Of a DNA stretch of 64,000 nucleotides, positions 14,012 to 22,386 are shown in pieces. Below the pieces are notes generated by a model. The model had not been told where the DNA came from, did not search any database, and was given only the letters and a program-made list of their open reading frames with translations. The stretch is taken from assembly GCF_035195345.1 (NCBI RefSeq), contig NZ_CP136574.1, positions 1,541,871 through 1,605,870 of the forward strand. Reading direction: 5' to 3'. The position numbers and the translations under genes are program-made. The DNA comes from Flavobacterium sp. GTDB taxonomy: Bacteria > Bacteroidota > Bacteroidia > Flavobacteriales > Flavobacteriaceae. Each line of letters opens with the position of its first letter. The first letter of the stretch is position 1.

Positions 14012-15311
14012 CCTTAATTACATAATAATTTTTCTTTCCTTTTTGTAATAATAAGAATTGATTGTTGATTAAATCTTCTTTCGTGATGATTTTATCTTCT
14101 CCTACTTTCTCTTTATTCAAAGAAATCGAGTTTTGTTTCAATTCTCTACGCGCATCACTATTAGAAGCTAAGAAATTTGTTTTTGCTGCTAATGCGGCAA
14201 TCATATCTATACCTGCGTTCAAATCTTCCATCGAAATTTCTGCTTGAGGAACACCATCAAACACTTCTAAAAACGTTTTTTCATCTAACTTTTTCAACTC
14301 ATCCATTGACGGACTAAAAAAAGCATTTGAAGCAGCAATTGCATTTTCTAAATCTGCTGCAGAATGTACCATAACCGTAATTTCTTCTGCCAAACGTTTT
14401 TGTAATGCTCTTAAATGAGGCGCTTCGTTGTGTTCAGCAATTAATTTTTCAATCGTTTCTTTATCTAGGAACGTGAAAATTTTAATATACTTTTCAGCAT
14501 CTACATCAGTAGAATTTAACCAAAATTGATAAAATTTATAAACCGAAGTTTTGTCAGCATCTAACCAAACATTACCACCTTCCGATTTACCAAATTTAGA
14601 ACCGTCAGCTTTTGTAATTAATGGGGTTGTTAACGCGAATGCTTTTGATTTCTCCTCGTTACCAACATTCATTCTTCTTACCAATTCTGTACCCGTAGTA
14701 ATGTTACCCCATTGGTCACTTCCACCCATTTGAAGTAAACAATTATGGTGTTTATTCAAATGATAAAAATCGTAGCCCTGAATTAATTGATAGGTAAATT
14801 CGGTAAAACTCATTCCTTCAGCCCCTTCTTCTCCGCTTAAACGCTTTTTTACAGAATCTTTAGACATCATGTAGTTAACGGTAATACGTTTTCCAATATC
14901 ACGTGCAAAATCAATGAATGAAAAATCTTTCATCCAATCGTAATTATTTACTAGAATTGGTGCATTTTCATCTTTCTCATCAAAATCTAAAAAGCGAGAT
15001 AAAACTCTCTTAATTCCCTCTACATTATGATTCAAAGTAGCTTCATCTAACAAATTTCTTTCATTAGATTTTCCAGAAGGATCACCAATCATTCCAGTTG
15101 CTCCACCCACAAGCGCAATGGCTTTATGGCCCGATTTTCTCAAGTGCATTAATAAAATAATTTGCACTAAACTTCCAATATGTAAAGAGTCTGCCGTTGG
15201 ATCAAAACCAATATAAGCTGTAGTAGCTTCTTTTAGTAATTGCTCTTCTGTTCCAGGCATCATATCATGAAACAAACCTCTCCAACGTAATTCTTCTACT
15301 AAATTCTTCAT
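14004..15311 (-). CDS. tyrS: Tyrosyl-tRNA synthetase
   Basis: This class I aminoacyl-tRNA synthetase charges tRNA-Tyr. With the ATG at 15311 the protein is 435 residues and starts MKNLVEELRWRGLFHDMMPG, the normal TyrS N-terminus. The HIGH-type signature is DSLHIGSLVQ, the tyrosine-binding region shows FTYQLIQGYDFYHLN and MGGSDQWGNITTG, and the KMSKS-type signature is KFGKSEGGN. A C-terminal S4-like RNA-binding domain ends the protein (SISLNKEKVGEDKIITKEDLINNQFLLLQKGKKNYYVIKV). A slightly longer frame begins with a TTG at 15332, but that TTG lies inside the -7 box, so the later ATG is preferred. Confidence 0.96.
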   Translation of the reverse strand: MKNLVEELRWRGLFHDMMPGTEEQLLKEATTAYIGFDPTADSLHIGSLVQIILLMHLRKSGHKAIALVGGATGMIGDPSGKSNERNLLDEATLNHNVEGIKRVLSRFLDFDEKDENAPILVNNYDWMKDFSFIDFARDIGKRITVNYMMSKDSVKKRLSGEEGAEGMSFTEFTYQLIQGYDFYHLNKHHNCLLQMGGSDQWGNITTGTELVRRMNVGNEEKSKAFALTTPLITKADGSKFGKSEGGNVWLDADKTSVYKFYQFWLNSTDVDAEKYIKIFTFLDKETIEKLIAEHNEAPHLRALQKRLAEEITVMVHSAADLENAIAASNAFFSPSMDELKKLDEKTFLEVFDGVPQAEISMEDLNAGIDMIAALAAKTNFLASNSDARRELKQNSISLNKEKVGEDKIITKEDLINNQFLLLQKGKKNYYVIKVK

Positions 15312-15329
15312 TTTGCGATTTAATTTTGG

Positions 15330-15337
15330 CAAAGATA
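15330..15337 (-). promoter_or_regulatory. -7 element of tyrS
   Basis: On the minus strand TATCTTTG occupies 15337-15330, an exact TAnnTTTG match, 18 bp before the ATG at 15311. No clear -33 TTG is seen; the region upstream is the repeat-rich spacer at 15344-15380. Confidence 0.55.
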
Positions 15338-15343
15338 ACTTTT

Positions 15344-15380
15344 AGTTTAAAAGTTTAAAAGTTTGAAGGTTTAAAAGTTA
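15344..15380. repeat. Reiterated AAAGTTTAAA-type words between tyrS and the epimerase gene
   Basis: The spacer holds about four tandem variants of AGTTTAAA, with one AGTTTGAAGG. It is the reverse-orientation counterpart of the words between sucA and sucB at 9156-9216. Confidence 0.5.
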
Positions 15381-15413
15381 GTCCGTTTTTAAAAGATTTG
15401 CTATTTTTACGTC

Positions 15414-16403
15414 ATGATTTTAGTCACAGGAGCAACAGGTTTAGTAGGTTCGCATTTGTTAGTGCAACTTCTTCAAGAAAATGAGGCAGTAAAAGCGCTA
15501 TTTCGTTCTGAAAAACAAATTGAAAAGACAAAGAATGTATTTTCTTTTCATAATCAATTAGAGCTTTTTGATAAAATTAATTGGGTAAAAGGTGATATTA
15601 CCGATATTCCGTCGTTAGAAATTGCTTTTGAAAAGGTTACACATGTATATCATTGCGCTGCTTTGATTTCGTTTGATCCTAGGGACGAAGACGAGCTTAG
15701 AAAAATCAATATTGAAGGAACTGCCAACATTGTAAATTGTTGCATTGATTTTGGCATCAAAAAACTTTGTCATGTAAGTTCGATTGCCGCTTTAGGAAAC
15801 CCAAAAGAACACGAAACTACTATCACAGAAGAAACCGAATGGAATCCTGAAGAATTGCATAGTGATTACGCCATTACGAAATATGGTGCCGAAATGGAAG
15901 TATTTCGCGGCCATCAAGAAGGCTTAGAAGTGGTAATTGTGAATCCGGGTGTGATTTTTGGTTACGGTTTTCCAAAAAGAGGTAGCGATGTAATTATTCA
16001 ATCTGTTAGGAGAGGAACTTCATTTTACACTAAGGGCTTTGTTGGAATTGTTTTTGTAGATGACGTAACCAAATGCATGATGCAACTTATGAAAAGTGAC
16101 ATCAATGGAGAACGTTTTACACTTGTTGGTGAAAATATAGAAGTTAAAAAACTGCTTAAATTTATTGCTAAAGAAATAAACGTAAAAAGTCCTTCTATAA
16201 ATGCCACGAAGTCAATGACATCAATTGCTTGGCGATTAGATTGGTTAATTTCAAAAATTGCGAATCGCAAAAGGAAAATAACTCGAAATACAGCTGCCGC
16301 ATTGCATGAAACTTTAATTTACGATACTTCAAAAATTAAATCGGAATTCGAATTTGAATTTCAAGAAAAAGAAGAGTATTTAAAAACTATTCTGAAACAC
16401 TAA
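15414..16403 (+). CDS. NAD-dependent epimerase/dehydratase (extended SDR)
   Basis: This is a 329-residue Rossmann-fold oxidoreductase of the extended short-chain dehydrogenase family. The nucleotide-binding glycine motif is at the very start (LVTGATGLVGSHLL, residues 3-16). The catalytic pair is in YAITKYGAEME (Tyr and Lys, about 154-158), with an upstream Ser in CHVSSIAALG. The C-terminal half is less conserved and may bind a nucleotide sugar, dihydroflavonol-like compound or lipid; I cannot tell which. It overlaps the convergent DUF4296 gene by 17 bases. The upstream box TATTTTTA (15402-15409) differs from the -7 consensus at one base. Confidence 0.88.
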   Translation: MILVTGATGLVGSHLLVQLLQENEAVKALFRSEKQIEKTKNVFSFHNQLELFDKINWVKGDITDIPSLEIAFEKVTHVYHCAALISFDPRDEDELRKINIEGTANIVNCCIDFGIKKLCHVSSIAALGNPKEHETTITEETEWNPEELHSDYAITKYGAEMEVFRGHQEGLEVVIVNPGVIFGYGFPKRGSDVIIQSVRRGTSFYTKGFVGIVFVDDVTKCMMQLMKSDINGERFTLVGENIEVKKLLKFIAKEINVKSPSINATKSMTSIAWRLDWLISKIANRKRKITRNTAAALHETLIYDTSKIKSEFEFEFQEKEEYLKTILKH

Positions 16404-16776
16404 AGCTTTTTTTTACATCATCTGATGCATTTGTTGCTTTAGTTGTATCATTCATTTTCTTTTGTTCTAAATCTAATCTTTCAATTACTTTTTTATAGAT
16501 TTTTTTATATTTTCTTGAATCTGAAGCATAATAGCGTTGATTTTGACTGTAGGTTATACTGTCAATTTTATACTTTTTAAAAACATACTGATTAGCATTA
16601 ATATTCGCCTCTGCTAATTTATAAGGCATATTACCATCCGCTGCTTGTAAAATTGCAATATCAAAAATAATATCAACCATTACTTCCTCATCCAATAAAT
16701 TTTCGGGTTTGGGTGCTGGATTCTTAGAACAAGAAAACAACAATAAGCTTACAAATAAAAATAGCAGTGGTTTCAT
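16387..16776 (-). CDS. DUF4296 lipoprotein
   Basis: This 129-residue protein has a lipoprotein signal peptide with the lipobox LFSC, so it is probably anchored in the envelope. The body matches the Bacteroidota family DUF4296 (LLDEEVMVDIIFDIAILQAADGN, then YVFKKYKIDSITYSQNQRYYASD and YKKIYKKVIERLDLEQKKM). The family has no known function. Its start codon overlaps the stop of pyrC by one base, so the two are translationally coupled, and the order glycosyltransferase, pyrC, DUF4296 forms one operon. Its 3' end overlaps the epimerase gene on the other strand. Confidence 0.85.
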   Translation of the reverse strand: MKPLLFLFVSLLLFSCSKNPAPKPENLLDEEVMVDIIFDIAILQAADGNMPYKLAEANINANQYVFKKYKIDSITYSQNQRYYASDSRKYKKIYKKVIERLDLEQKKMNDTTKATNASDDVKKSFSVSE

Positions 16777-18128
16777 TATAAATTTCTTTCAAATAATAAT
16801 CGTTGGCCTACTTTAGTGTCTTTTACTTTACCATTTTGATAAACTAATTTCCCATTTACAAAAGTATGTGTCACGCGCGATTTAAAGTTATATCCCTCAA
16901 ACGGAGACCAGCCACATTTTGCAATAATATTTTCTTTTTTAACATTCCACGGTAAATATGCATTTACAATTGCTATATCAGCATAATAACCTTCTCGAAT
17001 GAATCCTCTTTTTTCAATTTGAAAAATTTTAGCTGGATTGTGACACATTTTTTCAACAATCTTTTCTACCGAAATTTTTCCTTGATGATGCGCTTCAAAC
17101 ATAGCTACAACAGCATGTTGAACTAAAGGACCACCAGAAGGACAGGTTAAATATGGATTGCTTTTTTCTTCAAGCGTATGAGGTGCATGATCTGTTGCTA
17201 TTACATCAATTCTATCATCTAATAAAGCTTTCCATAATGCATCTTTATCTGCTTGAGATTTTACAGCTGGATTCCATTTAATCAAGGAGCCTTTTATTTC
17301 ATAATCAGCATCTGTAAACCATAAATGATGAATACATACTTCCGCTGTAATTTGCTTTTGTTCTAATGGAATTTTATTGGTAAATAAATCTAATTCTTTT
17401 GCTGTAGATATATGGAATACATGAAGTCTAGCTCCTGTTTTTTTTGCTAAAGCAATTATTCTTTCTGTAGACACATAACAAGCTTCAACACTACGTATTT
17501 CTGGGTGTTTATCAACTGGAATATCTTCCCCAAAAACTTCTTTAAACTTTGCTAAATTATTTTTAACTATAGTTTCATCTTCGCTGTGAACAGCAATTAA
17601 CAACTTAGTACTTGTAAATATCTTTTCTAATGAAGCTGAACTATCAACAAGCATATCGCCAGTAGACGATCCTAAAAAAAGTTTTAATCCAGCTACATTT
17701 CTAGGATTTGTCTTTAATATTTCTTCTAAATTATCATTAGTACCTCCCATCATAAATGAATAATTCGCATACGATGTTTTAGCGGCAATTTGATATTTAT
17801 CTTCTAAAAGTTCTTGCGTAACAGCATTAGGAACTGTATTTGGTTGCTCAATAAACGAAGTTATTCCACCAGCTACAGCAGCTTTACTTTCAGATTCGAT
17901 AGTTCCTTTATGAGTAAGACCAGGTTCTCTAAAATGCACTTGGTCATCAATAGCGCCAGGAATTACATAACTTCCTTCGGCATCAATAATAACACAGTCA
18001 GATGATTTTACACTAATTTTTTCTGCAATTTCTTTAATGAATTCATTTTCAATTAATATATCCCCATCAAAAACAACACCCTCATTTACAATTTTGGCAT
18101 TTCTAATTAAATATGTATTGGCACTCAT
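16776..18128 (-). CDS. pyrC: Dihydroorotase
   Basis: This amidohydrolase makes dihydroorotate in pyrimidine synthesis and belongs to the long multifunctional type (450 residues). Conserved segments are DDQVHFREPGLTHKG (61-75), IEQPNT, the lysine region AGLKLFLGSSTGDM, AVHSEDE, HVFHIST and the catalytic ATDHAPHTLEEK. The usual metal ligand pair His-x-His is here Gln63-x-His65. I recall the same change in other Bacteroidota dihydroorotases, so the protein is probably active, but catalytic competence should be regarded as likely and not proven. It overlaps the genes on both sides by one base, which points to tight coupling. Confidence 0.9.
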   Translation of the reverse strand: MSANTYLIRNAKIVNEGVVFDGDILIENEFIKEIAEKISVKSSDCVIIDAEGSYVIPGAIDDQVHFREPGLTHKGTIESESKAAVAGGITSFIEQPNTVPNAVTQELLEDKYQIAAKTSYANYSFMMGGTNDNLEEILKTNPRNVAGLKLFLGSSTGDMLVDSSASLEKIFTSTKLLIAVHSEDETIVKNNLAKFKEVFGEDIPVDKHPEIRSVEACYVSTERIIALAKKTGARLHVFHISTAKELDLFTNKIPLEQKQITAEVCIHHLWFTDADYEIKGSLIKWNPAVKSQADKDALWKALLDDRIDVIATDHAPHTLEEKSNPYLTCPSGGPLVQHAVVAMFEAHHQGKISVEKIVEKMCHNPAKIFQIEKRGFIREGYYADIAIVNAYLPWNVKKENIIAKCGWSPFEGYNFKSRVTHTFVNGKLVYQNGKVKDTKVGQRLLFERNL

Positions 18129-18850
18129 TATAATCTATTAAATATTTTACGTAGTCTCAACATTATTACTCCAACAACGGCTTCACGAATAATTCCACCG
18201 CTCATTTTTGATTGTCCTTTTGTTCTATCTGTAAAAATGATAGGAACCTCAACAATAATGAATTTATTTACAAAGGCACGATATTTCATTTCTATTTGAA
18301 ACGCATACCCCACAAATTTTATTTTATCTAGATTAATTTTTTCTAATACAGTTCTTCTGTAACATTTAAAACCTGCTGTTGCATCCGCAATTTTCATTCC
18401 AGTTATCATTCTCACATAAACTGAAGCAAAATAAGATAACAGAACTCGACTTAAAGGCCAGTTTACAACATTGACGCCATTTGAATATCGAGAACCGATA
18501 GCAACATCCGCACCATTTTCACAAGCTGCTAACAACTTTTCCAAATCATTCGGATTGTGTGAAAAATCGGCATCCATTTCAAAGATATAATCATATTCAT
18601 GAGAAAGCGCCCATTTAAAACCTGCTACGTATGCCGTTCCTAATCCTGATTTTTTCATTCGAATCTTCAAATGCAACTGCGAAGGAAATTTTTGCTGCAT
18701 CTCTTTTACTTTTGCTGCCGTTCCGTCAGGAGAATTATCATCCACTATTAAAACATCAAAAGGCGTTTTTAAAGCAAAAACTGCTTTTATAATCGCTTCA
18801 ATATTTTCAATTTCGTTAAAAGTTGGAATTATAACAATACCCTGAGCCAT
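18128..18850 (-). CDS. Dolichyl-phosphate-mannose-synthase-like glycosyltransferase (GT2)
   Basis: This 240-residue GT2 enzyme is expected to transfer a sugar from a nucleotide donor to a polyprenyl phosphate at the inner face of the membrane. The N-terminus shows VIIPTFNEIENIEAII and LIVDDNSPDGTA, the donor-binding part of the GT-A fold. The metal-binding motif appears in EMDADFSHNP, and GLGTAYVAGFKWAL and the later EVPIIFTDRTKGQSKMS are hallmarks of the DPM1/polyprenol monophosphomannose synthase group. It lacks extra membrane helices. It heads the operon with pyrC and DUF4296. Confidence 0.9.
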   Translation of the reverse strand: MAQGIVIIPTFNEIENIEAIIKAVFALKTPFDVLIVDDNSPDGTAAKVKEMQQKFPSQLHLKIRMKKSGLGTAYVAGFKWALSHEYDYIFEMDADFSHNPNDLEKLLAACENGADVAIGSRYSNGVNVVNWPLSRVLLSYFASVYVRMITGMKIADATAGFKCYRRTVLEKINLDKIKFVGYAFQIEMKYRAFVNKFIIVEVPIIFTDRTKGQSKMSGGIIREAVVGVIMLRLRKIFNRL

Positions 18851-18872
18851 AAAAAAATCTTCTATTTAACTG

Positions 18873-18899
18873 CAAAAATAAACTATTTCTTGTAGACAA
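18873..18899 (-). promoter_or_regulatory. Probable promoter of the glycosyltransferase-pyrC-DUF4296 operon
   Basis: On the minus strand TTG (18899-18897) is followed after 16 bp by TATTTTTG (18880-18873). The -7 box is exact; the spacer is slightly short for the consensus. Confidence 0.5.
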
Positions 18900-18941
18900 T
18901 TCTTAATAATTTTATAATAATGAAAATGACACTATTTTTTG

Positions 18942-18949
18942 TAAATTTG
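18942..18949 (+). promoter_or_regulatory. -7 element of the DUF4271-hemD pair
   Basis: TAAATTTG at 18942-18949 matches TAnnTTTG and lies only 7 bp before the ATG at 18957, so the leader would be absent or a few bases long. No -33 TTG is seen. Confidence 0.45.
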
Positions 18950-18956
18950 CGCTGAT

Positions 18957-19622
18957 ATGTTAGCAATTCAATTACACGACCGAATTATTGAAAGCAAAGA
19001 TTGGGCCACCATTTTGTTTATGGTTTGCTTGGCTATCATTGCAGTTAACAAAACCATATCTTCAGTACGTTTTAACGAATTTGTTCGCTTGGCTTATTCC
19101 GATAAATACACAAAAATTTACAGAGACAGTAGTAATCTAATGAGTGGGTTTACCATTTCAATGTTTGTCTTGCAATTGATTTCATTTTCTTTTTTCACTT
19201 TGTTGGTATTGAACCAATTTAATAAAGCTGAAAAAACAGACTTAATTGTTTACATCCAAATCTTAACATTTTTAAGTGTTTTTATTCTTTCTAAATATTT
19301 AATAGAAAAAATAATTTCAACTGCCTTCAAAATTGAAGAATTTAGTGAACAATTCAATTTACTTAAGGTGAATTATAGAGCATATTTTGGATTTATTTTG
19401 TTACCTGTGAATATCATTTTGTATTATAATTCTTTAAATTCAAACTGGTTCTTTTGGGCTTTATTAATTACCTTAATCAGCATAAACATAATTACTTACT
19501 TAGTTGTTTTGAAATTGTATCAAAATTTATTATTACGTAAAATATTTTATTTTATTTTATATCTTTGCACCCTTGAAATAGCACCTTACTATTTCATTTA
19601 TAATTGGTTTACAAAAAATTAG
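18957..19622 (+). CDS. DUF4271 integral membrane protein
   Basis: This 221-residue protein has about six hydrophobic segments (for example WATILFMVCLAIIAV, GFTISMFVLQLISFSFFTLLVL, YFGFILLPVNIILYY and WFFWALLITLISINIITYLVVL) and should sit in the inner membrane. It matches the Bacteroidota family DUF4271, whose function is unknown. It lies 9 bp upstream of hemD, and this pairing is, as I recall, common in Bacteroidota, so a link with tetrapyrrole synthesis or with the cell envelope is possible but not shown. Confidence 0.82.
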   Translation: MLAIQLHDRIIESKDWATILFMVCLAIIAVNKTISSVRFNEFVRLAYSDKYTKIYRDSSNLMSGFTISMFVLQLISFSFFTLLVLNQFNKAEKTDLIVYIQILTFLSVFILSKYLIEKIISTAFKIEEFSEQFNLLKVNYRAYFGFILLPVNIILYYNSLNSNWFFWALLITLISINIITYLVVLKLYQNLLLRKIFYFILYLCTLEIAPYYFIYNWFTKN

Positions 19623-19631
19623 AGAGAAATT

Positions 19632-20390
19632 ATGTCAAATTTGAAAGTGAAAACAATATTAGTTTCACAACCAGAACCTAAAGTAGAAAATTCTCCTTAT
19701 TTTGAGCTTCAAAATAAATTGAAAGTTAAAATTGACTTCCGCCCTTTTATTCACGTAGAAGGAGTTTCTGCCAAAGAAGTTCGCGCCCAAAAAATTGATT
19801 TAAACAACTTCACTGCTATTATATTAACAAGTCGCAATTCAGTTGACCACTTTTTTAGAGTGGCGGAAGAAATGCGTTATAAAATACCTGAAGATTTAAA
19901 ATATTTTTGCCAATCTGAAGCAGTAGCTTTCTATTTACAACGGTATGTAGTATATAGAAAAAGAAAAATATATGTTGGCCAGAAAGATTTTGTTGACATG
20001 TCAACTTTGATAAAAAAGTATAAAGATGAAAAATTCTTATTACCTTCTTCAGACCAATTAAACGCTGACATTCCTCAAACACTTGACGGATTAAAAGTAG
20101 ATTGGACGCAAGGAACATTTTACAAAACCGTAATGAGTGATTTAACGGATTTAAAAGATGTATATTACGATATTTTAGCGTTTTTTAGCCCTACAGGGAT
20201 TAAATCCTTGTTTAAAAACTTCCCTAATTTTCAACAAAACAATACGCGTATTGCAGTTTTTGGAAGTACCACTCAAAAAGAAGCTTTAGAACATGGTTTA
20301 CGAATAGATATTATGGCACCTAGCCCAGGAACTCCCTCTATGACTGGAGCTTTAGAAAAATACGTAGCAGAAGCTAACAAAGGAAAATAA
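19632..20390 (+). CDS. hemD: Uroporphyrinogen-III synthase
   Basis: This enzyme closes and inverts ring D of hydroxymethylbilane in heme synthesis. HemD sequences are very divergent, and recognition rests on the overall pattern: KTILVSQPEPKVENSPYFELQN at the start, AIILTSRNSVDHFF (about 58-71) and a second half with DILAFFSPTGIKSLF, AVFGSTTQKEALEHG and PSPGTPSMTGALEKY. The central Ser/Thr-rich phrases line the substrate cleft in known structures. Its 252 residues are normal. It follows the DUF4271 gene by 9 bp and is closed by hairpins at 20390-20480. Confidence 0.88.
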   Translation: MSNLKVKTILVSQPEPKVENSPYFELQNKLKVKIDFRPFIHVEGVSAKEVRAQKIDLNNFTAIILTSRNSVDHFFRVAEEMRYKIPEDLKYFCQSEAVAFYLQRYVVYRKRKIYVGQKDFVDMSTLIKKYKDEKFLLPSSDQLNADIPQTLDGLKVDWTQGTFYKTVMSDLTDLKDVYYDILAFFSPTGIKSLFKNFPNFQQNNTRIAVFGSTTQKEALEHGLRIDIMAPSPGTPSMTGALEKYVAEANKGK

Positions 20391-20414
20391 AAACCAATTT
20401 TTTATTTTGGTTTT
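20390..20414 (+). terminator. Hairpin just after hemD
   Basis: AAAACCAA (20390-20397) pairs with TTGGTTTT (20407-20414) around a T-rich loop, directly at the hemD stop codon. It is followed within two bases by a much longer hairpin. Confidence 0.55.
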
Positions 20415-20415
20415 A

Positions 20416-20480
20416 TTAGTTAACGATTAAAATAAAGATTGCAGTTTAAAAATGCAATCTTTATTTTAATCGTTAACTAA
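20416..20480. terminator. 65-bp hairpin with a perfect 28-bp stem between two convergent genes
   Basis: Bases 20416-20443 are the exact reverse complement of 20453-20480, with a 9-base loop. The stem is AT-rich, with GATTGCA and TGCAATC at the loop end, and lies between hemD (plus) and the TonB receptor gene (minus). It can act as a bidirectional terminator, but no terminator needs a stem this long and it lacks a long T-run, so a repeat or insertion origin is possible. Confidence 0.65.
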
Positions 20481-20487
20481 ACTACTT

Positions 20488-22302
20488 TTATTTAAAAAGA
20501 TATTTCATTCCAAATAAAACATTTCCTTTTGGCATGGGTACCATACCGGCTTCAACATATTCAGTATTGAAAATATTTTGAATTAACATATTAATTTCAA
20601 TATTTTTAGTTCTGAATGTTGTATTCAAATCATAAACATTATAAGAAATTCTTGAGGTTCTCTCAGCATATCGGTATGAAATATTTTGACTAAATCCTTT
20701 AAACAACTTGATGTCATAATTAAAAACAACTTGATGGCGCAAAGAATTTATGCCGTTTTTTGAAATTAAATCCGTGTTGATATTGTCATCAATATAAGTA
20801 TAACCTAAGTTCAGCTGATTTTTAATTTTACCTAATGAAAAATTATACTTCAACGAAGATTCGAAACCTTTTGTTTCAACATCAATATTAACAGGTCTCC
20901 ATAAATCATCAGGAGTTGCTCTTCTGTAATCAATGAAATTTTCTGTGTTTCTATTAAAAAACGCCACATTAAAATCAACTTTATTTGCATGATATTTGAA
21001 TCCTAATTCTTGAGCAAAGGCTCTTTCTGCTTCTAAATTTGGATTCCCTTGAGTTTCTAAATCACTATAATTTAAATCGGTATAAGTAGGAACTCTATAT
21101 GTATATCCAACGTTACTGTAAAGTCGAATTCTATCCGATAATTTCACTCCTAAATCAATACCTGGAAAAGCTCTGTTATCAAAATCTGAGAAATACGAAA
21201 CTGCAACACCTGGAGTAATATCTACTATTTTATCAAACAATTCAAAACGATGTTCTAAGAATAAAGTGGCAATTTCTCTTTCGGCATCTCCTAAGTTATT
21301 ACTTTGAATCATATATTTTGAAAATTCAAGACCAAAACCAGTGATACCTATTTTAGATTCGTAAGAACCATTAAATTCTCCAGCAATTTTATTTGTGATA
21401 TGTAAATTTCTGTAAACTGAAGGATTTGTTCTTATGAAAATATATTCGTCTTGGTTTCTTCTCCAATAAACTCTTGGTTTAAAAGTAAAATTCCCCCTTT
21501 TTACTTCTGTCGAAAGTCCAATCAAACTTGCTTGCGTAACTTCATATGGAAGTGCAAAATCCTTAGTAACACCATAAAAATTTTGAGCTCCAAATTTTCT
21601 CTCAGAAAAAGCTGAAATTAAATTAATAGGTAGTTTAGATTTATTGAATTTACTTCTCAATACATAATTTGTATTATCAAAATCAGTGTTTTTTCTATAA
21701 CCATCTGAAGACTGCTTAGAAAAGTGAACCACATGATTACTGTCTTCTAAGTTAACAGTACCTGTAACTTCAGCAATAAATTGACCAAATGAACCTCCTT
21801 GAATCTTAGCAATGATTGAGTTCTCCAAATTATCGTTAGTTACGATATTAATGGCACCCGTAAAAGCATTTTGTCCAAAAATACGGGCTGCTGGACCTTT
21901 TATCACTTCAATCCTTTTGATCACTTCAATAGGTAATGCCAAATTCATGGTATGATGACCTGTTTGTGGATCGTCAACTTTAATGCCATCAATTAAAAGT
22001 AACGTTTGATCAAAACCACCACCTCTGATGTATAAATCGGCCTGCATTCCATTTACACCTTGTCGTCTAACATCAACCCCTGCGAGCTGTTGCAATGCAT
22101 CGGCTACATTTGTAATTCCAAGTTTTTTTATATCTTCTGCAGTAACAATTTGAATGGTTCTTGAATTTTCTTTAAAAGGTAAATCAATTCGAGAAGAAGT
22201 AACCACAACTTCTTTTAGCGAATCGGTTTTCAATTCTGTTTCTTGTGCGTTTCCAAGTATAGAACCAAAAAGCATAACAGATAAAAAGTATTTATTTTTC
22301 AT
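20488..22302 (-). CDS. BtuB-like TonB-dependent outer membrane receptor
   Basis: This 604-residue receptor imports a scarce nutrient across the outer membrane using TonB energy. It has a signal peptide (KYFLSVMLFGSILGNAQ), a TonB-box-like segment (LKEVVVTSSR) and a plug domain (IQIVTAEDIKKLGITNVADALQQLAGVDV, LYIRGGGFDQTLLLIDGIKVDD, VIKRIEVIKGPAARIFGQNAFTGAINIVT). A beta-barrel follows and ends in LFGMKYLFK with the terminal aromatic pattern. The size and plug resemble cobalamin and small-siderophore receptors. No cobalamin riboswitch is visible upstream. The divergent neighbour is a MocR regulator, so the substrate may be something sensed through that protein; a vitamin B6-type compound is only a guess. 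Confidence 0.92.
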   Translation of the reverse strand: MKNKYFLSVMLFGSILGNAQETELKTDSLKEVVVTSSRIDLPFKENSRTIQIVTAEDIKKLGITNVADALQQLAGVDVRRQGVNGMQADLYIRGGGFDQTLLLIDGIKVDDPQTGHHTMNLALPIEVIKRIEVIKGPAARIFGQNAFTGAINIVTNDNLENSIIAKIQGGSFGQFIAEVTGTVNLEDSNHVVHFSKQSSDGYRKNTDFDNTNYVLRSKFNKSKLPINLISAFSERKFGAQNFYGVTKDFALPYEVTQASLIGLSTEVKRGNFTFKPRVYWRRNQDEYIFIRTNPSVYRNLHITNKIAGEFNGSYESKIGITGFGLEFSKYMIQSNNLGDAEREIATLFLEHRFELFDKIVDITPGVAVSYFSDFDNRAFPGIDLGVKLSDRIRLYSNVGYTYRVPTYTDLNYSDLETQGNPNLEAERAFAQELGFKYHANKVDFNVAFFNRNTENFIDYRRATPDDLWRPVNIDVETKGFESSLKYNFSLGKIKNQLNLGYTYIDDNINTDLISKNGINSLRHQVVFNYDIKLFKGFSQNISYRYAERTSRISYNVYDLNTTFRTKNIEINMLIQNIFNTEYVEAGMVPMPKGNVLFGMKYLFK

Positions 22303-22341
22303 TTGAAGTTTATTTTAAAACGGTGCAAAAGTCGTAACTTT

Positions 22342-22386
22342 CCGGACGATTAATATAGTCCAGTTTTAAAATGAAAGATAGTCCGG
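22342..22386. promoter_or_regulatory. Candidate MocR operator: three CYGGAC half-sites in the divergent spacer
   Basis: CCGGACGAT (22342-22350) and ATAGTCCAG (22355-22363) form an imperfect palindrome around TAAT. A third half-site, ATAGTCCGG (22378-22386), repeats the second one 23 bp further on and overlaps the first codons of the MocR gene. A -7-like GACTTTTG for the TonB gene lies next to this cluster at 22333-22326. TauR-type MocR regulators are known to bind CTGGAC-type direct repeats, so the match in core sequence and geometry is good. Confidence 0.65.

Noticed and set aside
22303..22370. Cobalamin riboswitch upstream of the BtuB-like receptor
   Set aside because: The gap to the divergent gene is only 68 bp and lacks the B12-box and the length needed for a riboswitch.
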